A DNA stretch of 7,965 nt from JANNGZ01 sp031404155 (GTDB lineage: Bacteria; Pseudomonadota; Gammaproteobacteria; Burkholderiales; Burkholderiaceae_C). Positions 1 through 5,860 of this stretch are shown in pieces. The notes under the pieces were generated by a model. That model was not told the origin of the DNA. It searched no databases and worked only from the letters and a program-made list of their open reading frames with translations. A program made the position numbers and the translations under genes. Location: the NCBI GenBank assembly GCA_031404155.1, contig JANNGZ010000047.1:1-7965 (forward strand). The letters run 5' to 3'. Each line of letters begins with the position of its first letter. Positions within the stretch are counted from its first letter, which is position 1.

Positions 1-488
1 GCCAGCGCCGGCGCCACGCTGCGGCCGAGCATCTGCGCCGGGTAGTTCCACGGAATGATGTGCGCGGTGACGCCCAGCGGCTCGCGCAGCAGCGTCACCT
101 GGTGGCCGTTCAGGAACGGGATCGCCTGCCCATGCACCTTGTCGGCCGCCGAGCCGTAGAACTCGAAGTAGCGCGCCAGCACGTTGATGTCGCTGCGCGC
201 CGTGGTCATCGGCTTGCCGGTGTCGCGCGCCTCGAGTTGCGCCAGCTCTTCGGCATGGTCGAGGATGGCCTGCCCGATCTTCATCAGCACGCGCCCGCGC
301 TCGGTGGCGTTCAGGCGGCCCCAGGGGCCGGCGAGCGCGGCGCGTGCGGCCTGCACCGCCAGGTCAATTTCGTGTGCGCCGCCGGCGGCGATGCGGTCGA
401 AGGTTTCACCGTCGGCCGGTGCGACAACGGGCAGGGTGCGCTCATCGCGCGCGGCGAGCCAACGGCCGCCGACGAACATCTTCTTCAT
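1..488 (-). CDS. Aldehyde dehydrogenase family protein, N-terminal third (runs off left edge)
   Basis: Reading leftward, 162 complete codons of an NAD(P)-dependent aldehyde dehydrogenase are present; the family is usually about 490 residues, so roughly two thirds lies outside the window. The N-terminus (MKKMFVGGRW) is the usual first strand, followed by the VVAPADGETF segment and helices of the Rossmann domain. The conserved HIIPWNYP block is at residues 143-150; by family knowledge its Asn148 helps form the oxyanion hole and the block borders the cofactor site. The catalytic Cys and Glu would be beyond the edge. The start at 488 is fixed by an AAGGAGA ribosome site (500-494) five bases upstream. 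These enzymes oxidise aldehydes to carboxylic acids in the cytoplasm. The gene is divergent from a PQQ alcohol dehydrogenase relic, which suggests an alcohol-to-acid oxidation locus, but the actual substrate cannot be read from this portion. Confidence 0.95.
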   Translation of the reverse strand, partial: MKKMFVGGRWLAARDERTLPVVAPADGETFDRIAAGGAHEIDLAVQAARAALAGPWGRLNATERGRVLMKIGQAILDHAEELAQLEARDTGKPMTTARSDINVLARYFEFYGSAADKVHGQAIPFLNGHQVTLLREPLGVTAHIIPWNYPAQMLGRSVAPAL

Positions 489-608
489 GGGCATCTCCTT
501 CGATTGCGAGTCCGGCGACACTGTAGGCCCCTGCCGCCCGCGCGTGAATTGGAAAACGGTCAACGCGGCATTGATGGGAGTGGAAGGCCAACACCTGCGA
601 TGTCCGCT

Positions 609-638
609 CAAGCAAATGTGGCTCTGCCACTTTGCTTG
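609..638. repeat. Inverted repeat / hairpin in the divergent intergenic gap
   Basis: The arms CAAGCAAATGTGGC (609-622) and GCCACTTTGCTTG (626-638) are reverse complements except for one extra T at 617, leaving a TCT loop. It lies about 120 bases upstream of the aldehyde dehydrogenase start and about 105 bases before the surviving dehydrogenase coding sequence. It is more AT-rich than its surroundings and has no U-tract on either strand, so an operator or a leftover of the rearrangement that destroyed the PQQ dehydrogenase gene is as plausible as a terminator. A short GC palindrome, CCCCGCGGGG, follows at 641-650. Confidence 0.55.
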
Positions 639-712
639 ATCCCCGCGGGGGGCGGCCGGCCCCGGCTGGCCTTGGGGCGATCATGTGCGGCGCTCGTCGC
701 GCAAGCATAAGT

Positions 713-726
713 TTGGCGCAGGTCAA
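713..726. promoter_or_regulatory. Possible Fnr/Anr-type dyad (TTGGC-N4-GTCAA)
   Basis: TTGGCGCAGGTCAA has the layout of an Fnr/Anr/Dnr operator (TTGAT-N4-ATCAA) with outer TTG and CAA bases intact and the inner positions diverged; the flanks extend the dyad to TTT...AAA. It sits just before the break point of the PQQ dehydrogenase relic and about 225 bases upstream of the aldehyde dehydrogenase start. No well-placed -10 element was found on either strand, so it may be a relic or a chance match. Confidence 0.25.
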
Positions 727-744
727 AGTCTGTGCATAGCCTGT

Positions 745-1011
745 GGCCTGCTGTTCAGCGGTGGCACCAACGACCGCAAGTTCCGCGCGTTCAATGCCTC
801 GAGCGGCAAGCTGCTGTGGGAGACCGCCACGCCCTCGGGCGTGACCGGCGTGCCGACCTCGTTCGAGGTTGACGGCGCGCAGTACGTGGCGGTGCAATCG
901 GGTTGGGGTGTGGACGCGCAGCGCATGCAAAATGGCGTCGACACGCTGACCAAGAAGGTGCACCCGGTGCCGCAAGGCGGCACGGTGCTCACCTACAGGC
1001 TCGGGAGCTAG
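745..1011 (+). pseudogene. PQQ-dependent methanol/ethanol-type dehydrogenase, C-terminal remnant
   Basis: An open frame ending at TAG (1009-1011) encodes about 88 residues typical of the extreme C-terminus of periplasmic quinoprotein alcohol dehydrogenases. It shows a last propeller-blade strand and turn (FSGGTNDRKFRAFN, then SGKLLWE), the GVTGVPTSFEVDGAQYVAV block, and the closing SGWGVDAQRM and PQGGTVLTYRL segments. Full-length members are about 600 residues, with the PQQ, Ca/lanthanide and catalytic Asp residues in the missing part. Resemblance begins abruptly at about 745. The frame stays open back to an ATG at 685, but those roughly 20 codons look nothing like the family and no signal peptide is present. 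I therefore call it a decayed 3' fragment, probably left by a deletion or recombination. Expression as a functional enzyme is very unlikely. Confidence 0.82.
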
Positions 1012-1047
1012 GTTCACCTAGCGCAAACCCTCAACCCTTTCGGCGTT

Positions 1048-1100
1048 GTTCCCTTGCGCCGGGCGAGCAGAATACAGCCCGCCCGGCGCAAGAGGGGAAC
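1048..1100. repeat. Long inverted repeat in the leader of the molybdenum hydroxylase operon
   Basis: Arms 1053-1068 and 1077-1092 pair over 16 positions with one mismatch around an 8-base AT-rich loop (AGAATACA); an outer GTTCC/GGAAC pair (1048-1052, 1096-1100) extends it across a small bulge. It ends about 60 bases before the small-subunit start. A possible weak sigma70 promoter lies inside it: TTGTTC at 1046-1051 and CAGAAT at 1068-1073, 16 bases apart. The left arm (1053-1067) is the exact reverse complement of 3832-3846, upstream of the hydrolase gene. It could be an operator, an mRNA leader structure, a terminator for the relic upstream, or a dispersed palindromic repeat. Confidence 0.65.
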
Positions 1101-1162
1101 ATGGCGTGATCGTGGCGCCGAGGCCGCGAAGCTGTTCGAACACTTGATCAGGAGAACCACCG

Positions 1163-1624
1163 ATGACTGCATTGATCGTCAATGGCAAAAACCGCGAGGT
1201 GAAGGCCGACCCGTCGACCCCGCTGCTGTGGGTGCTGCGTGAAGACCTGGAGCTGACCGGCACCAAGTTCGGCTGCGGCATGGCGCTGTGCGGCGCCTGC
1301 ACCGTGCACCTCGACGGCCAGCCGATTCGCTCGTGCTCGACGCCGATTTCGGCCGCCGTCGGCAAGAAGGTGACGACGATCGAGGCGATCGGCGCCACCG
1401 CGACCGGCAAGAAGGTGCAGCAGGCGTGGCAGAAGATCGACGTGCCGCAATGCGGCTACTGCCAGTCCGGCCAGATCATGGCCGCTGTGGCGCTGCTGCA
1501 GGCCAAACCCAAGCCCACCGACGCCGATATCGACGCCGCGATGAGCGGCAACATCTGCCGCTGCGGCACCTATCCGCGCATTCGCGCAGCGATTCACCAA
1601 GCCGCCGGCACGAAGGGAGCTTGA
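1163..1624 (+). CDS. (2Fe-2S)-binding subunit of molybdenum hydroxylase (IorA/CoxS type)
   Basis: This 153-residue protein has the full layout of the small electron-transfer subunit of molybdenum hydroxylases, about the size usual for IorA of isoquinoline 1-oxidoreductase. The N-terminal plant-ferredoxin-like domain carries one cluster on Cys38, Cys43, Cys46 and Cys58 (CGMALCGAC). The helical C-terminal domain carries the second on Cys97, Cys100, Cys132 and Cys134 (CGYC and CRC). All eight ligands are present. Electrons pass from the molybdenum centre of the partner through these clusters to an acceptor. ATG 1163 is supported by AGGAG at 1150-1154, eight bases upstream. Its stop is one base before the large-subunit start, so the two are surely co-transcribed. 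It has no signal peptide; by family knowledge such subunits are exported bound to the Tat-dependent large subunit. Confidence 0.95.
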   Translation: MTALIVNGKNREVKADPSTPLLWVLREDLELTGTKFGCGMALCGACTVHLDGQPIRSCSTPISAAVGKKVTTIEAIGATATGKKVQQAWQKIDVPQCGYCQSGQIMAAVALLQAKPKPTDADIDAAMSGNICRCGTYPRIRAAIHQAAGTKGA

Positions 1625-1625
1625 G

Positions 1626-3755
1626 ATGACTGACAGCTCAACCCCCAACACGGCCGTTTCCCGCCGCTCGTTCCTGCAAGCCGGTGCCGCCACCGGTGGC
1701 GCGCTGATGATCGGCTTCAGCCTGCCCAGCCGCGCGCAGATGGGTGAGGTCAGCGCGATGCCCAACGCCTGGGTGCGCGTGACCTCCGACAACAAGGTGA
1801 CGATCCTGTGCGCCCGCTCCGAGATGGGCCAGGGCGTCTACACCTCGATGCCCACGCTCGTCGCCGAGGAGTTGGACGTCGACATCTCGAAGGTGCAGGT
1901 GCAAGTCGAGATGGCGCCGGCCGGCGAGGCCTATATCAACGCGATGCTCGGCGGCCAGCTCACCGGCGGCTCGACCTCGGTCAAGGACGCCTACGACAAG
2001 CTGCGCATCGCTGGCGCGCAGGCGCGCGCGGTGCTGGTGCAGGCCGCGGCGCAGAAGTGGAACGTGGCCGAGGACACGCTGCGCACCAAAGACGCCTGGG
2101 TGCTCGGCCCCGGCGGCAAGAAGGCGAGCTATGGCGAGCTGGCCGCGGCAGCCTCCAAGCTGACCCCGCCGAAAGAGCCGAAGCTCAAGCCCGCCAAGGA
2201 CTTCCGCTACGTCGGCAAGCGCATCGCGCGTTTCGACACACCGGCCAAGTGCAACGGCACGGCCGAGTTCGGCATCGACGCCAAGGTGCCGGGCATGAAG
2301 ATCGCCGCGCTCGCGCAGTGCCCGGTACAGGGTGGCAAGGTGGCGAGCTTCGACGCCGCCAAGGCCAAAGGCATGCCCGGCGTGCGCCATGTCGTGCAGG
2401 TCACCGACGGCGTGGCCGTCGTTGCCGACACCTACTGGCAGGCGCGCCAGGCGCTGAACGCGGTCGATATCAAGTGGGACGAGGGCGCGGGCGCGAAGAT
2501 GAGCTCGGCCGGTCTTGCCGCCGAGTTGCGCGCCGCGGTCGACAAGCCCGGCGCCACCTTCAAGAAACAAGGCGACGCCGAGGCCGCGCTGCAAAGTGCG
2601 GCCAAGAAGCACGAGGCGAGCTACGAAATTCCGTTCATGCCGCACGCCACGATGGAGCCGATGAACTTCATCGCCGACGTCAGGGCCGACTCGTGCGTGC
2701 TGGTCGGGCCGACGCAGTTCCAGCAGCTCGCCCAAGGCATGACCGCGGGCTTGTTGAAGATGAAGCCGGACCAAGTGAGCGTGCGCACCACGTTCCTGGG
2801 CGGCGGCTTCGGCCGGCGTGTCGACGTCGACTTCGTGCTGCAGGCGGTCGAGATCTCGAAGGCCGCGGGCGTGCCCGTGAAGCTGGTGTGGTCGCGCGAG
2901 GACGACATGACGCACGACTTCTACCGCCCGGCCAGCGTGCACAAGCTGGCCGCGGCGCTGGACGCATCGGGCAAGCCGACGGCGCTGAAGTTCTCGCATG
3001 CCGGCCCGTCGGTGACCAAGCGGCTCTTTTCGGCCTTCGTCAAGGACGGCATCGACCCCTTCATGCTCGAAGCCGCGCCGACGCCTTACGACATTCCGAA
3101 CCAGCTTGGCACCGTGATGATCCACGACACCGGCGTGCCGGTGGGTTACTGGCGCTCGGTGTCGCACGGCGTGAACGTGTTTGCCAACGAGTCGTTCATC
3201 GACGAGCTGGCCGCCGCGGCGGGCAAGGACCCGGTCGAGTACCGGCGCTCGATCCTGAAGGACCCGAAGTACCTGCGCGTGCTGGACCTGGCGGTCGAGA
3301 AGTCCGGCTGGGGCAAGCCGCTGCCCGCGGGCCGCAAGCTGGGCATCGCGTTGATGGAGGGTTACGGCACCTACCTCGCCCAGGTGGCCGAGGTGTCGGT
3401 GGCCGGCACCGAGATCAAGGTGCACCGCGTGGTGGTGGTGGCCGACCTCGGTGCGATGGTCAACCCGAACATCGTCGAGCAGCAGATCGAGTCGAGTGTC
3501 ATCTTCGGCATGTCCAGCGCGCTGTACGACGAGATCACGGTGGAAAACGGCCGCGTGATGCAGACCAACTTCCACAACTACCGCGTCGCGCGCATGAACG
3601 AGTCGCCGAAGATCGAGATGCACCTCATCGCCGACGGTGACAAGCCCGGGGGCATCGGCGAGCCGGTGACCGCGCTGGTCGCGCCTTCGGTGGCCAACGC
3701 GGTGTTCGCGATCACCGGCAAGCGGCTGCGCAAGCTGCCGTTGAAGCTGGCCTGA
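1626..3755 (+). CDS. Tat-exported molybdopterin-binding subunit, xanthine dehydrogenase family (IorB-like)
   Basis: The 709-residue product is the catalytic subunit of an IorAB-type hydroxylase, which adds water-derived oxygen to an N-heterocycle or aldehyde carbon. A Tat signal is visible: SRRSFLQ at 12-18, a hydrophobic stretch, and SRAQ with likely cleavage after Ala37. Molybdopterin-binding motifs include EMGQG at 66-70, TGGSTS at 113-118, MPHATMEP at 338-345, GGGFGRR at 392-398 and VNPN at 612-615. GGIGEP (675-680) supplies Glu679, the expected catalytic base. The EMGQG module lies before the hammerhead-like region (about 195-290) rather than after GGGFG as in classical xanthine dehydrogenases, the arrangement I associate with the IorB branch. 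AGGGAG (1614-1619) overlaps the end of the preceding gene. No FAD subunit, cytochrome subunit or XdhC-type maturation gene is nearby, so acceptor and cofactor loading must involve other loci. The substrate is not predictable; an aldehyde is plausible from context. Confidence 0.93.
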   Translation: MTDSSTPNTAVSRRSFLQAGAATGGALMIGFSLPSRAQMGEVSAMPNAWVRVTSDNKVTILCARSEMGQGVYTSMPTLVAEELDVDISKVQVQVEMAPAGEAYINAMLGGQLTGGSTSVKDAYDKLRIAGAQARAVLVQAAAQKWNVAEDTLRTKDAWVLGPGGKKASYGELAAAASKLTPPKEPKLKPAKDFRYVGKRIARFDTPAKCNGTAEFGIDAKVPGMKIAALAQCPVQGGKVASFDAAKAKGMPGVRHVVQVTDGVAVVADTYWQARQALNAVDIKWDEGAGAKMSSAGLAAELRAAVDKPGATFKKQGDAEAALQSAAKKHEASYEIPFMPHATMEPMNFIADVRADSCVLVGPTQFQQLAQGMTAGLLKMKPDQVSVRTTFLGGGFGRRVDVDFVLQAVEISKAAGVPVKLVWSREDDMTHDFYRPASVHKLAAALDASGKPTALKFSHAGPSVTKRLFSAFVKDGIDPFMLEAAPTPYDIPNQLGTVMIHDTGVPVGYWRSVSHGVNVFANESFIDELAAAAGKDPVEYRRSILKDPKYLRVLDLAVEKSGWGKPLPAGRKLGIALMEGYGTYLAQVAEVSVAGTEIKVHRVVVVADLGAMVNPNIVEQQIESSVIFGMSSALYDEITVENGRVMQTNFHNYRVARMNESPKIEMHLIADGDKPGGIGEPVTALVAPSVANAVFAITGKRLRKLPLKLA

Positions 3756-3785
3756 TGCGCTGACGCCCGCTCTGCCGCAGCCTCG

Positions 3786-3816
3786 AGGAAGCCCGCGTCG
3801 CCGCGGGCTTTCTTCC
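3786..3816 (+). terminator. Rho-independent terminator after the molybdenum hydroxylase operon
   Basis: AAGCCCGCG (3789-3797) and CGCGGGCTT (3802-3810) form a perfect 9-base stem with a TCGC loop, followed by a pyrimidine/T-rich tail (TCTTCC). It begins about 33 bases after the large-subunit stop. This is the clearest intrinsic terminator in the window and separates the operon from the hydrolase gene. Confidence 0.85.
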
Positions 3817-3829
3817 TGGTGAGTCCGTA

Positions 3830-3882
3830 AACTCGCCCGGCGCAAGCTCCATCATTTCGGCGTCGCTTGCGCGAGGCGGGTT
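3830..3882. repeat. Second copy of the palindromic motif, upstream of the hydrolase gene
   Basis: The left arm at 3832-3846 (CTCGCCCGGCGCAAG) matches exactly, in reverse complement, bases 1053-1067 of the earlier inverted repeat. It pairs with 3866-3880 at 12 of 15 positions, plus two flanking A-T pairs, around a 19-base loop. A TAAACT hexamer (3828-3833), a 4/6 match to a sigma70 -10 box, overlaps its left edge; no convincing -35 was found. It ends 34 bases before the hydrolase start, so it would lie in the promoter or early leader. Confidence 0.5.
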
Positions 3883-3916
3883 CACCGATTGAGTTCACTT
3901 GCCGGAGAAAGCTTGT

Positions 3917-4687
3917 ATGCGCCGCATCGTTGCCGCCGCCGTGCTCGGCTGCTGCGCCGCGCTTCCGGCCGCGGCGCAGGACCACGAGCGTGAGGCGCGC
4001 TGGGCCGACGAGACGCTGGCGACGCTGGTCGGAGGCGACCCGGTGCGAATCCAGCAGCGCAGTGGCCACCGCTTCCTGGCGCTGTATACCGAGCCCGACA
4101 AAACGCAGCCGGCGCGCGGCGCGCTCATCGTCGCGCATGGCCGCGGCTGGGCGCCTGACTACGATCTGTACGGCGCCCTGCGCATGAAGCTCGCCGACGC
4201 CGGCTTCGCGACGCTGTCGATCCAGCTTCCGGTGCTGCCGGGGACGGCCAAGATCGGCGACTACCTGCCGACCTTCCCGGCTGCCGACGAGCGGTTCGCG
4301 CTCGCCGCCGACTGGCTGCGCGCGCGCGGGCATCGCGACATCGCGATCGTCTCGCACAGCCTGGGCGCGACGATGGCCAACCACTACCTCATCCGCAACC
4401 CCGAGTCGCCGGTGGGCGCGTGGGTCTTCATCGGCATCATCAACGGACTGGAGGACATGTTCCGAGTTCGCGTACCGGTGCTGGACGTGTTCGGCGAACA
4501 CGACTGGGCAGTGACCAAGGTCGGCGCCGACGAACGCCGCGCCCAGATCGCACGCATCGCCGGCTCGCGGCAGGTCGTGGTGGCCGGCGCGCAGCACTTC
4601 TTCGAGGGCCGGCAGGACGAGCTGGTGAAGATCATCGCCGGCTTCCTCGACGACGCGTTCGCTTTGCGGCGGCAACGGCGGCCGTGA
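3917..4687 (+). CDS. Secreted alpha/beta hydrolase, DUF3530-like
   Basis: A 256-residue protein with a Sec signal peptide (MRRIVAAAVL, hydrophobic core, PAAAQ with likely cleavage after Ala20), so probably periplasmic. The mature part reads as an alpha/beta hydrolase: HGRG at 74-77 in the oxyanion-hole region, SHSLG at 146-150 as the nucleophile elbow with Ser148, GEHD with Asp196 as likely acid, and Gln226-His227-Phe228 with His227 as likely base. The first Gly of the usual GxSxG is Ser here. The GALIVAHGRG and LSIQLPVLP segments recall the DUF3530 family, whose members have no well-established substrate. The ATG at 3917 is chosen because GGAGA (3904-3908) is eight bases upstream and the signal peptide begins there; an in-frame TTG at 3899 has neither. 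It is monocistronic, between the terminator at 3786-3816 and a convergent operon. Esterase or lipase-like activity is a reasonable guess only. Confidence 0.85.
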   Translation: MRRIVAAAVLGCCAALPAAAQDHEREARWADETLATLVGGDPVRIQQRSGHRFLALYTEPDKTQPARGALIVAHGRGWAPDYDLYGALRMKLADAGFATLSIQLPVLPGTAKIGDYLPTFPAADERFALAADWLRARGHRDIAIVSHSLGATMANHYLIRNPESPVGAWVFIGIINGLEDMFRVRVPVLDVFGEHDWAVTKVGADERRAQIARIAGSRQVVVAGAQHFFEGRQDELVKIIAGFLDDAFALRRQRRP

Positions 4688-4689
4688 GA

Positions 4690-4710
4690 GCGCGCCTGTC
4701 AAGGCGGCGC
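4690..4710. terminator. Weak hairpin just after the hydrolase stop
   Basis: CGCCT-GTCA-AGGCG forms a 5-base stem, extended by GCG/CGC across a single bulged G. It begins two bases after the hydrolase stop codon but has no U-tract on either strand. It is the only terminator-like structure in the convergent gap, so it may help end transcription of either unit. Confidence 0.3.
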
Positions 4711-4730
4711 TGCCGATCACATGGCGGGCG

Positions 4731-4795
4731 CCTCACCGCCACCTCACCGCCACCGCCACCGCCACCTCACCGCCACCGCAACGCGACCGCAACGC
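4731..4795. repeat. Short tandem repeat tract (CCTCACCGCCA / CCGCCA / CCGCAACGC)
   Basis: Three exact copies of CCTCACCGCCA start at 4731, 4742 and 4765; the last two are separated by two CCGCCA units (4753-4764). Two CCGCAACGC copies follow at 4776-4784 and 4787-4795. The tract fills most of the 112-base gap between the convergent hydrolase and GST genes. Such low-complexity tracts vary readily in copy number by slippage. No gene function is suggested. Confidence 0.8.
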
Positions 4796-4799
4796 AAGC

Positions 4800-5411
4800 T
4801 CAGCGCGGCATCGTCTGCGCCACGGAGTCCCGCCCGCGCAGTTCACGCGACATCGCATCGAGCGCCGGCAGCGCCGGCAGCCACTGCGCATCGGCGAAGC
4901 GAAAGCGCAGGTAGTCGGTCGCCACCACGGCCGTGATGGCGTCGAGCGTCGGCGCGCCCTCCTTCCACAGCGGCGTGCGCGCGGCGATGGCTTCCAGCCG
5001 CGCCATGCCCTCGGCCATCGTGCGGCGGCGGCGCAGGCCGACCGGGGTTTCGTCGAACAGCACCGGCGCGGTCACCTTGCGGATGATGATGGTGTGTACC
5101 GCGGCGTCGATGACGCCGAGCGCGATGCCGGCGCGCGAGAGCACGCCCGCGCTGTCGCGGCCAAGCAGGTCGGGCCAGTCGGGCGCGGGGCGCGTGCGTT
5201 CGAGCCAGTGCACGATGAGCAGGCTTTCGGCCAGCGGGGTGCCGTCGTCGAGGACAAGCGTTGGCACGCGGGTGGCAGCGTTGGCGTCACGCAGCCGCGC
5301 ATCGTCGGCCCAGGGGTCGACGATCGTCGGCTCGATCACGAGCCCTTTTTCGATCATCGCGATGCGCGCGATGCGCACGTAGGGCGAGGTGGTGTTGGCG
5401 AGCAGTTGCAT
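4800..5411 (-). CDS. Glutathione S-transferase family protein (short form)
   Basis: This 203-residue protein has the size and two-domain form of a typical bacterial GST. The N-terminal thioredoxin-like domain (about 1-75) begins MQLLANTTSPYVRIARI; Ser9 is in the usual position of the Ser that activates glutathione in theta/beta-like enzymes. RVPTLVLDDG gives the cis-proline Pro50, and Glu62-Ser63 is the gamma-glutamyl-binding pair. The helical C-terminal domain includes PTLDAITAVVATDYLRFRF with Asp167 as the usual N-capping residue. ATG 5411 is preferred to an in-frame upstream start at 5441 because GAGGAG (5426-5421) lies nine bases upstream and the first beta strand begins there. That ribosome site overlaps the stop of the SnoaL-like gene, implying coupled translation. 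It is the last gene of the minus-strand operon. Whether it conjugates, dehalogenates, cleaves ethers or isomerises cannot be told from sequence. Confidence 0.92.
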   Translation of the reverse strand: MQLLANTTSPYVRIARIAMIEKGLVIEPTIVDPWADDARLRDANAATRVPTLVLDDGTPLAESLLIVHWLERTRPAPDWPDLLGRDSAGVLSRAGIALGVIDAAVHTIIIRKVTAPVLFDETPVGLRRRRTMAEGMARLEAIAARTPLWKEGAPTLDAITAVVATDYLRFRFADAQWLPALPALDAMSRELRGRDSVAQTMPR

Positions 5412-5424
5412 GGCTGAGAACTCC

Positions 5425-5838
5425 TCAGGCGATGGCGCCAAGCTGCTTGAGCATGCCCAGGTTGTCGAGCAGCGCCCAGTGCTCGATCAGCCGGTTGTCG
5501 CGGATCTGGAAGAGGTCGAGCACGCCGATGTCGATCTTGCGGCCGGTGGCGGCCATGTCGCCGAACGCGCCGGTGTGGGTGGCCTGCACGCGCAGGCGCA
5601 CCAGCACCTTTTCGCCCTCGGCGACGAAGTCTTCGAGCGGCAGTTGCATGTCGGGGAAGGCCGGCAGCAACGCGTCGTGCAGCTGTAAAACGCCCTGCGG
5701 GCCGCGCACTTCGAACGGCAGCCCGGGGTCGTGGCGGACGAACGTAGGTGCAATGTGGCGGTCCATCCACGCCGCGTCGCGCTTCAGAAAAGCGGTGAAG
5801 TAGTCGCGGCAGAGTTGCTTGTTCGATTCGAGGCTCAC
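5425..5838 (-). CDS. SnoaL-like / ester cyclase family protein (NTF2 fold), GTG start
   Basis: The 137-residue product resembles SnoaL-like small alpha+beta-barrel proteins. Recognisable parts are SLESNKQL and the following helix, FVRHDPGLPF (33-42, with the conserved His36-Asp37), FPDMQLPLEDFVAEGEKV (61-78), the VQATHTGAFG strand pair and turn (84-93), and FQIRDNRLIEHWALLDNLG (110-128). Founding members cyclise polyketide esters by acid-base chemistry with Asp/His; many relatives are unassigned isomerases, hydratases or carriers of small hydrophobic ligands. A GTG start at 5838 is preferred: GGAGA (5848-5844) is five bases upstream and homologues commonly begin MS-E-NK. An ATG at 5850 would add four residues but lacks a ribosome site. 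It lies 22 bases after the long GST gene and 13 bases before the short GST start. The substrate is unknown. Confidence 0.88.
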   Translation of the reverse strand: MSLESNKQLCRDYFTAFLKRDAAWMDRHIAPTFVRHDPGLPFEVRGPQGVLQLHDALLPAFPDMQLPLEDFVAEGEKVLVRLRVQATHTGAFGDMAATGRKIDIGVLDLFQIRDNRLIEHWALLDNLGMLKQLGAIA

Positions 5839-5860
5839 GTTGATCTCCATGTATGTGAGG

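Noticed and set aside
60..710. 216-codon plus-strand frame opposite the aldehyde dehydrogenase
   Set aside because: It overlaps the ALDH coding sequence with its conserved PWN block and extends through the intergenic hairpin; no motif supports it.
1093..1109. Very short leader frame (ATG GCG TGA at 1101-1109) preceded by AGGGG
   Set aside because: Two codons are too short to argue for a regulatory leader peptide without expression or conservation data.
1638..3845. 735-codon open frame on the minus strand opposite the molybdenum hydroxylase large subunit
   Set aside because: It is an antisense shadow produced by strong third-position GC bias. Its translation is Arg/His/Leu-rich low complexity with no domain, while the opposite strand encodes a clear enzyme with catalytic motifs.
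3899..3916. Upstream TTG start for the hydrolase, adding six residues
   Set aside because: No ribosome site precedes it, and the extension would place extra residues before a normal signal peptide; ATG 3917 has GGAGA at proper spacing.
3917..3955. Possible lipoprotein signal (VLGC at residues 9-12) in the hydrolase
   Set aside because: The Cys is unusually close to the N-terminus, the -2 residue is Leu, and the hydrophobic stretch continues past it to a good Sec cleavage site at PAAA-Q.
3578..4720. 380-codon minus-strand frame across the end of the large subunit and the hydrolase
   Set aside because: It spans two well-supported genes and a strong terminator, with no recognisable motif and no ribosome site.
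4690..4800. Strong bidirectional terminator in the convergent gap
   Set aside because: Only a short bulged hairpin without a U-tract is present, so it was kept only as a low-confidence terminator.
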